Origin: Syngnathus acus
Lineage: Eukaryota > Chordata > Actinopteri > Syngnathiformes > Syngnathidae
NCBI RefSeq assembly: GCF_901709675.1
Contig: NC_051095.1
Coordinates: forward strand, 16,103,956-16,167,955
Length of the DNA: 64,000 bases
Reading direction: 5' to 3'
This document shows, one piece after another, positions 1 through 10,605 of this stretch. How positions within the stretch are numbered: the first letter of the stretch is position 1; every line of letters starts with the position of its first letter. Position numbers and translations under genes: made by a program. The notes under the pieces were generated by a model, which was given only the letters and a program-made list of their open reading frames with translations, made no database searches and was not told the DNA's origin.

Positions 1-1644
1 TGAAGCTTCAGCCTTTCTATCAGTTTGATAAACGTTGACCTTTGTCTCAGCAGTCCATATAATTTCTCCTCACAATTTTTAGGTGCTATTTTGTCAATTG
101 TGTAACATAGAGGTATGAATGTAAATCAGGGATAACATTTTGATCTCTCCTATGTTAGGACTGTTTTGTCAAGTGTGTTTTAGCCTTCAGGTCGATGTAG
201 AATCCTCCCCAGCAACAGCAATACTTGACTCATTACCACCTGGCACACTCTCCGGGAAAAAGAGGAAGTGTGAAAGAGAGGAGTGGACGTAAAACGGGCC
301 ACAATTTAGATGTCAGGTGATGAGGCACGGCGAGAGACTAGTCGCATACCAGTTTGGGGTTAAATGAATGCACAAGTGTAGAAAATAAGCCTGAAGTAAG
401 TTAAGTAGTTACGTATATCTTATCGTCCTAAAGAAGACTTTGTAAATGAAGAAACATAGGGGTTTACAGTAAAGAACCGTAGTTGCTTTTTTGTTGTTTA
501 TCTCAGACAGTTCAGGTCAAGCTGAGGGGATAAGGGAAACTTTCTGTCAGCTAACGTGCTCACACATTGTCGAGTGTGAAGTGTGTGGAAAAAAAAACAT
601 GACAGGCAGTTCTGAGGTCAGCCTGGGTTGTATCTCACAGACAGAGCTCACCCTGCGGGTGGTTAAACCAGACATTTGCTGAACTCCCATCAGATCATCC
701 AAGCATAATTTCTCTGCCACTGCTCCTCTCGACTGAGCCCGGACGAGGAGCGAGGATTTACATAATCGCTGAAGAGTTATGAATGGTAGCTTTTGTGCCA
801 GAGGCCGATACCAGAGGCCGATACCAGAGGCCGATACCAGATCATCATTATGAGGTAGCAGTGTCCACAGGCATATCCTGGCGGAAATAGAAGCTGAGGG
901 AGGAAAGACAGGCAACTGCCTTTCAAACACACTACCTTTCAAACAAGTTCTCTCGGGTTATTAAAAGCACTGTTTTGGGGGGGACTGGAATTCTGATTAA
1001 ACTTGAATTTTTGAGAAATTGCTTCTAACCTTAACCCTGACCTCCTCCATACAGAAGCACAAAGACGCAAGTGAAATATGGTAATAACTTCAATTTAGTC
1101 CAGAAGGCTGGCATTTACATTTATTTTATCAGTATTTGAAAAACTTTATAAACATCATGGTTACTTCAGAGCTTTGAGCCTATATAAGTCTGTTTAGCTT
1201 TTTTCTGCTCTCATGTTAATCAAGTGAAAGGAGCCAAAGGAAGAATTAAATAGAAGTCAGTGTTTCATTATCACAGCTGGTCCAGAAGAGCTCATGCTGG
1301 CACAGAGACCAAGTCAGTGTGAATGAAACGAGGAAAGTTAACAAACTGAAGAGAAGAACAAAACAAAAGAAACTGCTTCAATCTGTTTTGAGCGTAAGGT
1401 GCAGTGTGAAAACTGCACATAAAATGTATTTTGCAGGGCGATCACAAGATACCCAATTAAAATGACAAATATCACCTTTTACTTGGATCGTAAAGCAAAC
1501 GACTCTTGAATATATTTCATGAACTGATAAAATGGTCAAATATAAAAGACAGCATGCAGGTTTTGTCATTGAATACCTGATTATAATAGAAAAAATCTTT
1601 ATCTGGTCTCTTCTTCCGAGTGTGCATAATATCAATCACATGAA
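1..1644. other. Intergenic DNA, no gene seen
   Basis: I see no recognisable exon, RNA gene or mobile element here. Short reading frames on both strands have no family resemblance and no flanking splice signals that I could defend. The only structured element is the 13-bp triplicate at 798-840. Confidence 0.6.
798..840. repeat. 13-bp unit, three tandem copies
   Basis: The unit CCAGAGGCCGATA occurs three times without a mismatch (798-810, 811-823, 824-836), followed by four bases of a fourth copy. It is a small, recent-looking expansion. Confidence 0.95.
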
Positions 1645-1674
1645 TTTATATTATATTATATTATATTATATTAT
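1645..1674. repeat. (ATATT)n microsatellite
   Basis: About six uninterrupted pentanucleotide copies of TTATA/ATATT lie in AT-rich intergenic DNA. Confidence 0.9.
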
Positions 1675-1883
1675 GTTAAAAACATGATAGCAAGGAGAGA
1701 TACGGTGATCTAAATTGAGCTAAGAATTCAGCGAGTGTGAATCTCATTCAATTTTTCTGCCAAAAAGATGTTGTTCCTTTTTCTTTTTTTTTCTTGTTTG
1801 TATTCATTTTTAAAAATAAGAAAGTACAATACTTTATGTAATTTGTTTCTGCTGGAGGCTGTTGATTGTGTCATCATTTAGAG

Positions 1884-2233
1884 CAGGGGTCCCCGCCCTT
1901 TTTGAAAGTGAGAGCTACTTCTTGGATAGAGATTACGGTAACGCCAAGGGCTATCAGTTTGAAAGAAAAATGAATGAAATGACCTTTTACTTATCTTACA
2001 AAATGAATTATCTGTGTGAAGACACTGATCATGATTTAATGTGTTAGAAAACAGATGTACAACACTTCCTAGGAATCTCTCCAAGTGTTTACATTTTCAA
2101 ATGATCATCTATGCGACTTGGAAATCACAATTTCCCATCTCTGGTGAGCTCCTTTTAGAACAAGCCCAAAGGCTATTTGCGTGCGCCTTTGGGGGCTGCC
2201 TGATGCCTGCGGCCATCATGTTGGTGACCCCTG
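1884..2233. mobile_element. Non-autonomous hAT transposon (MITE), complete
   Basis: The 350-bp element begins CAGGGGTCCCC and ends GGTGACCCCTG, so its termini are inverted repeats of the CAGGGGT type common in vertebrate hAT elements. It is flanked by an exact 8-bp direct repeat, ATTTAGAG, at 1876-1883 and 2234-2241. That is the target-site duplication length expected for hAT insertion. No transposase is encoded, so it must have been moved in trans. The short frames inside it are not genes. Confidence 0.9.
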
Positions 2234-2328
2234 ATTTAGAGGCTCCACTTGAACCCATGACTATACATCTCTGCCGACTGATGGACTTTCAACTCTGCTG
2301 AGTTTAATTAGCACCATTGGTCAGCAGG

Positions 2329-2448
<120 letters not shown>

Positions 2449-2856
2449 TGTGTTCAGGTACACCCACTTGGCATCCATGTGTGACTCGACCACAATGTGG
2501 GGGACCTGATGATAAGCTGACATGACAGAAGCAAATAATGTCTGCTCCCGTTATCTTCTCTTTCCCCTCGGCCCTGCAGGAACCTTTTAAAGGGCCAAAC
2601 ACTGATACACATGCACAGAGATGCACATATGTACAGTATGCCGTAGATGTGAGCCGTGTACCAACTGCACACATATGTATGCCCATGTTACATGATGTTG
2701 CACAATCCAAAATTCTAAAAATGAGTACTCTGGACTAGTTTTGCAACACTGAAATTACCCGAATAGTATACAATTGCACTTGAAGCACCATTGTTTTGTG
2801 GCCAAGCGCTGCATTCAAGATTTCTGAGAGATCTCAAAATGTTTGTTTATATATGA

Positions 2857-2894
<38 letters not shown>
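2857..2894. repeat. (AT)n microsatellite
   Basis: A pure alternating AT tract, the first of two separated by about 60 bp of unique sequence. Confidence 0.97.
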
Positions 2895-2947
2895 TATGAA
2901 AAAATAATTTTGTTCTGTACTTGTAACTGCCTTGCTAGTGGATTTTG

Positions 2948-2951
<4 letters not shown>

Positions 2952-3006
<55 letters not shown>
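2952..3006. repeat. (AT)n microsatellite
   Basis: A second, longer alternating AT tract, immediately left of the ~580-bp tandem repeat region. Confidence 0.97.
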
Positions 3007-3189
3007 GAGTTGCTACGGAAGCCCGACAGGCATGAAGTAATTCAACAGATCGCATCGTATTCGTGACAAAGTAAGTTATTTTGGCCTTTTTTCCATCTAG
3101 TATTTTATTTGACGACTTTATTTAATTTCATCGTGTTCGTTTTATTCATACAGTTCATTTTAATCAGTAGTTAACTGTGGAACTTGGTT

Positions 3190-4615
3190 GGTTCTTGCGC
3201 AGGTGTGTGTGTAATCAAATGCCGGTGTTGAGGTAGGAACGATGTATTATAAATTAACTACTACCAACAATTGTAATAATATGGAGAGTGTAATAATAAA
3301 CAACTTTATTAAATGATACGATAAACTATTGTCGTACTAATATTGGTAGTATTGTAATAAATGTTCTCGTTCGCGCGAGGCTTAGCGCGAACTTAGCATA
3401 CGGGGCAGCACGAGCTTCGCCTACCATACTTCACGATTTTTTTTCCAACCCGCTTTACAAATGTATGGAAATGGTGTGCACTGTTAGAACGGTTTATAGA
3501 CCTGCTCCTAAATATGGTAAACCTTAAAGGTATGTCTCGTGAAAAATGTGTTTATCTCGTCTGTTTGGAAATATGCTTCGTTTTTAATTGGTTGATATTC
3601 ATACAGTATTTTGGTATCTTTGACTGCCCAAAAGTGTTGATAACCAGCTGGAATATTAATATTGAAGTGTTGATAACCAGCTGGAATATTAATATTGTCA
3701 TATTGTGGCCGAGTTTAACTGTGAATACTAGGTTTTGGCTCTATGGCAATGCGCAGGTGTGTGTAATCAAATGCCGGCTGTCTCCATTTTAAATAGCGTT
3801 GAAACGCATGAGGTAAGAACGATGTATTATGAGTTAACTACTACCAAATATCGTAATAATATGGAGGGTGTAATAATAAACAACATTATTAAATGATACG
3901 ATAAACTATTGTCGTACTAATATTGGTAGCATTGTAGTAAATGTTCTCGTTCGCGCGAGGTTTAGCGCGAACTTAGCATACGGGGCAGTGCGAGCTTGTA
4001 GCTTAGCCTACCATACTTCACGATTTTTGTTTTTTCTGAACCGCTTTTCAAATGTATGGAAATGGTGTGTGAGAACGGTTTTCAGACTTCCCCCTAAATA
4101 TGGTAAACCTTAAAGGTATGTCTCGTGAAAAATGTGTTTATCTCGTATGTTTGAAAATATGATGTGCATTGTTGCTTCGTTTTCAATTTGTTGATATTCA
4201 TATTATATATTCTATGATATTCGGTATTTTGGTGTCTTTGACTGCCCAAAAGTGTTGATAACCAGCTGGAATATTAATATTGTCATATTGTGGCAGAGTT
4301 TAACTGTGAATACTAGGTTTTGGTTCTATCGTAATGCGCAGGTGTGTGTAATCAAATGCCGGCTGTCTCCATTTTAAATAGCGTTGAAACGTATGAGGTA
4401 AGAACGATGTATTATGAGTTAACTACTACCAAATATCGTAATAATATGGATAGTGTAATAATAAACAACATTATTAAATGATACGTTAAAATATTGTTGT
4501 CCTAATGTTGGTGGCATTGTAGTAAATGTTCTCGTTCGCGTGTTGATAAAAGTGTTGATAAAAGTGTTGATAACCAGCTGGAATATTATTATTGCCATAT
4601 CGTGACCGAGTTTGA
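3190..4615. repeat. ~580-bp tandem repeat, about 2.4 copies
   Basis: The motif GATGTATTAT, with long shared flanks, recurs at 3241, 3821 and 4406, giving a period of 580-585 bp. Each unit carries GCGCAGGTGTGTG, a stretch of AACTACTACC with AATAATATGGA, a short CG-rich TTCGCGCGAGG / TAGCGCGAACTTAGC patch, and GTTGATAACCAGCTGGAAT. The last motif is doubled inside the first unit (near 3635 and 3670). The third unit is cut short after GTTCTCGTTCGCG. No coding potential is seen. Confidence 0.85.
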
Positions 4616-4677
4616 CGGTTTAAGCATTTTAGAGAAGTAATGTTAATCTAATTTAATATTATTATGTTGTTGTATAC

Positions 4678-5400
4678 CAGGGGTCGGCAACCCAAAATGT
4701 TCAAAGAGCCATATTGACCCCAAAACCCCCCGAAACATACCTGTCTGGAGCCGCAAAAATCTACCGTTTTTTTCCATGTATAATGCGCAAAATTTAACTA
4801 ATTTATTGTCCTAAAATCTGGGGTGCGCATTATACATGGGTACAAAAAAAAAAAAAAGAAATATATATATATTTTTTATTTTTTTTTTATTTTTTTTTTT
4901 ATCCGGATATGATACGGAGGCCGCCATTACAGATGCGCTTTCTTCTCTGCTGTTCACTTCAAACACGCTCCATACGAACACAATGCTCTCGTATCAGACG
5001 CTTGCTCGATCACCTGCTCGTTTGCTGTCACAATGTACCCTACACAAATCCGAAACATTTCTTCGCTATCGAGTTTGCTAGCGCATGCGCAGTGATACTG
5101 ACCGGCAGAATAACATCCGGTTGTTCCCAAAGATGATCTTTTTTCTGAAATAATTTTACGTTTACGGACTTAAGTAGGAGTCAAAGTTTGGGTGCGTATT
5201 ATACATGGGTACAAGCTTTTTTCCAGCATCAACATGCCATTTTTAGGGTGCGTATTATACATGGGGGCGCATTATACATGGAAAAAAACGGTAAAAGCTT
5301 TTTATAAGGCAACATATACTGTCAATACATGAGCTGTATGCTTACTATTAAAAGAAGTAAGTCGGCTTCAAATAGAAAGCAACAAAGCGATGCAAAACGT
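4678..5400 (+). mobile_element. hAT-type element fragment, interrupted
   Basis: The left end CAGGGGTCGGCAACCC is a typical vertebrate hAT terminus, followed by the usual AAAGAGCCATATTG-like sequence. At 4764-5291 it is split by a TA-inserted MITE, and hAT-like sequence appears to resume at 5292. I could not find the right terminus or an 8-bp duplication matching TTGTATAC (4670-4677). A SINE follows at about 5405, so the right part is probably lost. The resumed part may read into the N-terminal end of a transposase, but only a few dozen codons remain. Confidence 0.6.
4764..5291. mobile_element. TA-inserted MITE with 25-bp inverted repeats
   Basis: The 528-bp element has perfect 25-bp terminal inverted repeats (4764-4788 and 5267-5291), starting CCGTTTTTTTCC and ending GGAAAAAAACGG. 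It is flanked by TA on both sides (4762-4763, 5292-5293), as in Tc1/mariner-like or other TA-targeting transposons. A motif GTGCG(C/T)ATTATACATGGG recurs subterminally near 4822, 5190 and 5248 and overlaps the right end. Such repeated motifs are often transposase-binding sites. It encodes no transposase. Confidence 0.88.
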
Positions 5401-5404
5401 CGCC

Positions 5405-5636
5405 CCTGGATAGCCAGCGGACTTTGTTGTGGAGCAGGAGATCAAGGGTTGGAATTGGGGGGGTTAGTTCACCAAATGATTCCCAAGCGCGGCACCGCTG
5501 CTGCTCACTGCTCCCCTCTCCCCCAGGGGCTGGATCAAAATCACACGGGGATGGGTTAAATGCAGAGGACACATTTCACCACACCTAGATGTGTGTGTGA
5601 CGATCATTGGGACTTTAACTTAACTTTAACTTTACA
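5405..5636 (+). mobile_element. tRNA-like SINE
   Basis: The right half (CGCTGCTGCTCACTGCTCCC, the AATGCAGAGGAC core, a GTGTGTGTGACGATCATTGG stretch and a tail of ACTTTA repeats) is the widely dispersed teleost SINE body. The left part has a weak polymerase III B-box-like GGTTGGAATTG near 5449 and an A-box-like TAGCCAGCGG near 5411. The ACTTTAA-type tail at 5606-5636 marks the 3' end. No target duplication was identified. The family name is left open. Confidence 0.7.
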
Positions 5637-5699
5637 GATCATGTTTTAACTACGGATATATACTTTCATAAAATCTTTTCTTTTTACTTTTACTTTTAA

Positions 5700-7190
5700 C
5701 TAATGCTAACAAACCTAGATCAATGTTGAAGTCATTATAACTCCAATATAACACCAACATTTGAACATAAACTTTGCAGCAACACATGTAGGCAGAAAAT
5801 ATAACAATACTCACGGGCATATTTTATGTATACTAAAAACTGATTGAAGCTTAGTGGCTCAACTCTTTGTATTATACTAAAGCATGAAATCATGATGTAC
5901 AAACTGTTTTTCTGTAATTATTAACATGCATTTCAATTATGCTATTACTGTGGGTTTTTATCAGTAAAAAAACCAAACAAAATAAACTATTTTTCCTCTG
6001 TCATTTTTTTTTAGGGGACTGCGCTAATTGCATTTGCCTTCATTTCAATCGCACACTGTAAGTTCCATGTGTGTTCATTTGGAGTTCCGAATATTACGTC
6101 AGCCATTATGATCTGAAGACTTGAGGAGAACAGCAAACAAGTAAGTCATTATCACTAATTTACAAAGGTTACACTTTACGACAAGTATTTTAGCATTTCC
6201 CAGATGTTTGAGTTTTGTCTGAGCCTAATGCTAACATACAATGCTAACAAACCTAGATCAATGTTGCAGTCGTTATAACTCCAATATAACACCAATATTT
6301 GAACACAAACTTGCAGCAACACTTGTAGGCAGAAAATATAACAATACTCACGGGCATATTTTATGTATACTAAAAACTGATTGAAGCTTAGTGGCTCAAC
6401 TCTTTGTATTATACTAAAGCAAGAAATCATGATGTACAAACTGTTTTTCTGTAAATATTTACATTCCTTTAAATTATGCTATTACTGTAGGTTTTTATAA
6501 AGTACAAAACAAACAAAATAAACTTTTTCTTTTGTCGTTTTTTTAGGGGGCTGCGCAAATTGCATTCATTTCTATGGTGTACTGTAAGTTCCATGTGTGT
6601 TCATTTGGAGTTACGAAAATTACGTCAGCCATTATGATCTGAATACTTGAGAACAGCAAACAAGTAAGTCATTATCACTCATTTACAAAAGTCACACTTT
6701 ACGACAAGTATTTTTGCATCTCCCGGATGTTTTAGTTTTGTCTGAGCTTAATGCTAACATACAATGCTAACAAACCTAGATCAATGTTGCAGTCGTTATA
6801 ACACCAATATTTGAACACAAACTTTGCAGCAACACTTCTAAGCAGAAAATACAACAATACTCACGTGCATACACTACCGTTCAAAAGTTTGGGGTCACAA
6901 AATTGTTTGGGTGACCCCAAACTTTTGAACGGTAGTGTATATATTTATTTAGATAATTATTTATAGATTATATATATAATCTTCTGTGTAAAAAATCTTA
7001 TAATATATATGTATACTTATATTCATAGATTTTTTATAATCTTATACAAATATAAGATATAATTTATAATATTTAATTCATAATATTTTATTATAATAAT
7101 ATTTACACTACCGTTCAAAAGGTTGGGGTCACCCAAACAATTTTGTGACCCCAAACTTTTGAACGGTAGTGTATATTATGTATTCTTAAA
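5700..7190. repeat. AT-rich ~525-bp satellite, left block
   Basis: Long near-identical segments such as GCTAACAAACCTAGATCAATG, CTTAGTGGCTCAACTCTTTG and ACGTCAGCCATTATGATCTG recur with spacing of about 526 bp (the last at 6096 and 6622). The block holds about two full units plus parts, and is interrupted by the foldback element at 6872-7171. The pair of units here matches the last two units of the right block (near 16329 and 16859) subtype by subtype: one has GGAGTTCCGAATATT and the next GGAGTTACGAAAATT. The blocks are therefore duplicates of one another. Confidence 0.88.
6872..7171. mobile_element. Foldback Tc1/mariner-like MITE with palindromic ends
   Basis: The 300-bp element has 66-bp terminal inverted repeats (6872-6937 and 7106-7171) that agree at 65 of 66 positions. 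Each terminal repeat is itself a palindrome: 27-bp arms starting CACTACCGTTCAAAAG around a 12-base spacer. The core (6938-7105) is very AT-rich. TA flanks both ends (6870-6871, 7172-7173). The paralogous satellite unit near 17104 has the uninterrupted target GTGCATATATTATG, so the boundaries and the TA duplication are confirmed within the window. No coding capacity. Confidence 0.95.
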
Positions 7191-7400
7191 ACTGATCGAA
7201 GCTTAGTGGCTCAACTATTTTGGTGGTTGCAAACCACCCAATACAGATTTGACACAGTATGTGTAGAAAATGTGATGAATGCAAAGGTTGGTTAGCTTGA
7301 TGCTAACGCATTATGGAAAACACCATCGACAGACTAGCACAGCACAACTAGTATCAGTCTTTTGTTCGTGGGTATGTCATGTGCCTGCATCTGGTTGAAA

Positions 7401-7457
7401 CTGCCCTGCCCTGCCCTGCCCTGTCCTGCCCTGCTCTGTCCTGCCCTGCCCTGCCCT
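7401..7457. repeat. (CCTGC)n microsatellite, left copy
   Basis: About eleven pentanucleotide units CTGCC occur with a few substitutions. The right copy in the duplicated segment is at 17330-17402 and differs in length and in the position of its interruptions. Confidence 0.93.
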
Positions 7458-7459
7458 CC

Positions 7460-7575
7460 CCTCTCACCGGCCTGTGCCTGGGTAAAGCTATGACTTCATG
7501 CCTGCCCTCCTGACCTACGCTTGGATGAGACCATGACTGCCATGACCTGGATGATGCCATGATTCCCTGCCTGCC
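7460..7575. repeat. Degenerate minisatellite-related edge
   Basis: Phrases such as TTGGATGAGACCATGACTGCC and CCTGGATGATGCCATGA are loosely spaced here and recur at the right edge of the first minisatellite (15073-15240) and near 34440. They look like diverged edge units of the 31-bp minisatellite family. They lie left of the LINE fragment, which suggests the LINE inserted into an older array edge. Confidence 0.55.
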
Positions 7576-7605
7576 TAGCACCCGTCTCTTCTTTTATTTT
7601 TCTCA

Positions 7606-7944
7606 TGTTGTCTTCCATCCACTGGCACCCCATAAAACAGCGCATACATTTCAAGATCCTTGTCACCACATAAAAGGCCCTAAACAATCTTGACCCCCCC
7701 GCCCCACCTGTCTGAACTCCTGCATCGCTATACCCCCACCCGCCGACTCCGCTCTGCTGACGCCAGCCTGCTCACCCCAACTACCTTGACCAAATACCGG
7801 ACCATTGGGGATAGAGCCTTTGCCATTGCTGCCCCCACTTTCTGGAACTCTCTCCCCCTGACCATTCGTAATGCTGACTCCCTGCACTCCTTCAAGCACC
7901 ATCTCAAGACCCACATCTTCAACTCTGCACATGACACCTAACTC

Positions 7945-7986
<42 letters not shown>

Positions 7987-8076
7987 CGGGGTTAAGCGTG
8001 AATTTTCTATGTAAAGCGGCTTTTAGTGTTTAGAAAAGCGCTATATATAACCGATCTATTATTATTATTATTATTA
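7606..8076 (+). mobile_element. LINE 3' end (ORF2 C-terminus plus 3' UTR), copy A
   Basis: Translation from about 7620 gives HWHPIKQRIHFKIL, a stop, then KALNNLDPP and, up to the stop at 7939-7941, HLSELLHRYTPTRRLRSADA and GDRAFAIAAPTFWNSLPL. This is the characteristic C-terminal tail of the reverse-transcriptase ORF in CR1/L2-like fish LINEs. The 3' UTR follows, with a GT tract (7948-7979), AAAAGCGCTATATATAA and a terminal (ATT)n at 8056-8076. Only the last ~110 codons remain, so it is a 5'-truncated dead copy. A nearly identical copy lies at 17547-17896. Confidence 0.88.
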
Positions 8077-8084
8077 AAAATAGA

Positions 8085-9112
8085 TAAATGGATTAGTAAA
8101 TATATAAGTAAATAGATAAAATAGATAAGTATATAGAAGTAGATAAGTAAATGGATAAAAATGGATACGTAAATACATAAAAATAAATAAAATAGATGAG
8201 TAAATATATAAAAATAGATGAGTAAATAGATTAAAAATGGATAAGTAAATAGATTAAAAATAGAAAAGTAAATAGATTAAAAATAGAAAAGTAAATAGAT
8301 TAAAAATAGAAAAGTAAATAGATTAAAAATAGAAAAGTAAATAGATTAAAAATAGAAAAGTAAATAGATTAAAAATAGAAAAGTAAATAGATTAAAAATA
8401 GAAAAGTAAATAGATTAAAAATAGAAAAGTAAATAGATTAAAAATAGAAAAGTAAATAGATTAAAAATAGAAAAGTAAATAGATTAAAATAGAAAAGTAA
8501 ATAGATTAAAAATAGAAAAGTAAATAGATTAAAAATAGAAAAGTAAATAGATTAAAAATAGAAAAGTAAATAGATTAAAAATAGAAAAGTAAATAGATTA
8601 AAAATAGAAAAGTAAATAGATTAAAAATAGAAAAGTAAATAGATTAAAAATAGAAAAGTAAATAGATTAAAAATAGATAAAATAGATAAGTAAATAGATA
8701 AAATAGATAAGTAAATAGATAAAATAGATAAGTAAATAGATAAAATAGATAAGTAAATAGATAAAATAGATAAGTAAATAGATAAAATAGATAAGTAAAT
8801 AGATAAAATAGATAAGTAAATAGATAAAATAGATAAGTAAATAGATAAAATAGATAAGTAAATAGATAAAATAGATAAGTAAATAGATAAAATAGATAAG
8901 TAAATAGATAAAATAGAAAAGTAAATAGATAAAATAGATAAGTAAATAGATAAAATAGATAAGTAAATAGATAAAATAGATAAGTAAATAGATAAAATAG
9001 ATAAGTAAATAGATAAAATAGATAAGTAAATAGATAAAATAGATAAGTAAATAGATAAAATAGATAAGTAAATAGATAAAATAGATAAAATAAATAAGTA
9101 AGTAAATAAGTG
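8085..9112. repeat. AT-rich minisatellites of 23 bp and 21 bp, adjoining
   Basis: From about 8225 to 8670 the unit is 23 bp (AAAAGTAAATAG followed by ATTAAAAATAG), in about 19 copies with one 1-base deletion. From about 8675 to 9090 it becomes 21 bp (AAATAGATAAGT followed by AAATAGATA), in about 20 copies. Left of 8225 are looser variants. The 21-bp period is a multiple of three, so the minus strand shows a long Tyr-Leu-Phe reading frame with a 7-residue period; this is an artefact. The block separates the LINE tail from the GC-rich minisatellite and is absent from the second duplicated unit. Confidence 0.95.
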
Positions 9113-10605
9113 CCACTAGTAGCGGTAGAGACAAAACACATGATTAGGTGCCACGCATGTTGTAGAGTCTGACAGCAGTGGGAATGAAGGATCTGCCGGG
9201 ACCACCTTGAATGTGTCTGGACGACGCCGGGACCTCTTTGGATGCGCCTTGGAGGCACCTTGGATGCGCCTTAGATGTGCCTTTGATGCACCTTGGATGC
9301 ACCTTGGATGCACCTTGGATGCGCTTGGACGACGTCGGGACCGCCTTGAATACGCCTGAATGGATGGGCCTTGTCGACGCCGGGACTGCCTTGGATGCGC
9401 CTGGAAGACGCCGGGACCGCCTTAGATGCGCCTAGACGACGGCAGGACTGCCTTAGATGCACCTTGCATGCGCCTTGCATGCTTCTGGACGACGCCGGGA
9501 CCATCTTGGATGCACCTGGACGACGCCGGGACCGACTTGGATGCGACTGGACGACGCCTGGACGACGCCGGGACCGCCTCGCATTCGCCTTGGATGCACC
9601 TTGGCTGCGCTTTGCATGCTCCTGGACAACGCCAGGACCGCCTTGGATGCGCCTGGATGACGCCGGGACCGCCTTGCATGCGACTGGACGCTGGGACCGC
9701 CTTGTTTAAGCCTGGACGACGCCGGGACCGCCTTGGATGCGACTTGGATGCACCTGGACGATGCCGGGACCGCCTTGTTTACGCCTGGACGACGCCGGGA
9801 CCGCCTTAGATGAGCCTTGGATGCGCCTTGGATGTGCCTTGCATGCTCCTGGACGACGCCGGGACCGCCTTGGATGCGTCTTGGATGCACTTGGACGACA
9901 TTGGGACCGCCTTGGATGCGCACGGATGACGCCAGGACAGCCATTGTTGCGACTTGGATGCGCCTTGGATGAGCCTCGGATGTGCCTGAACGACACCAGG
10001 ACCACCTTGGATGCGCATGGACGATGCCGGGACCGCCTTGGATGCACCTTGGATGTGCCTTGAATGCGCTTTCACTGCGCCTGGATTACCCCCGGACCGC
10101 CTTGGATGCGCCTTGGATGCGCCTTGGATGTGCCTTGGATGCTTCTGGACGACGCCGGGTCCATCTTGGATGCGCCTTGGATGCGCCTTGGATGCGCCTT
10201 GGATGCGCCTCGGATGCGCCTCGGATGCGCCTTGGACGCGCCTTGACGACGCCGTGACTGGCTTGGATGTGCCTGGTTGACATCGGAACTGCCTTGGATG
10301 CGCCAGGACAATGCTGGGACCGCCTTGGATGCGCCTGGACGACAGCGGGACTACCTTGATTGCGCCTTGGATGCGCCTTGGATGCTCTGGGACGACGCCG
10401 GGACAGCTTTGGATGCACCGGACGATGGCCTTGGACTGCCTTACATGCGCCTGGACGCTGGAACCGCCTTGGATGTGCCTTGAATGCACCTGGACGACGC
10501 TGGGACTGCCTTAGGTGTGCCTGGACGACGCCGGGACTGCCTTGGATACGCCTGGACGACGCTGGGACCACCTTGTTTGAGCCTGGACAACGCCGGGACC
10601 GCCTT

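Noticed and set aside
7690-7941. Small host gene of 83 codons, duplicated at 17631
   Set aside because: The sequence is the C-terminal tail of a LINE reverse-transcriptase ORF followed by a LINE 3' UTR; duplication is by the satellite domain.
8644-9258. 204-residue Tyr-Leu-Phe protein, apparently hydrophobic and membrane-like
   Set aside because: It is the translation of a 21-bp AT-rich minisatellite; there is no gene structure around it.
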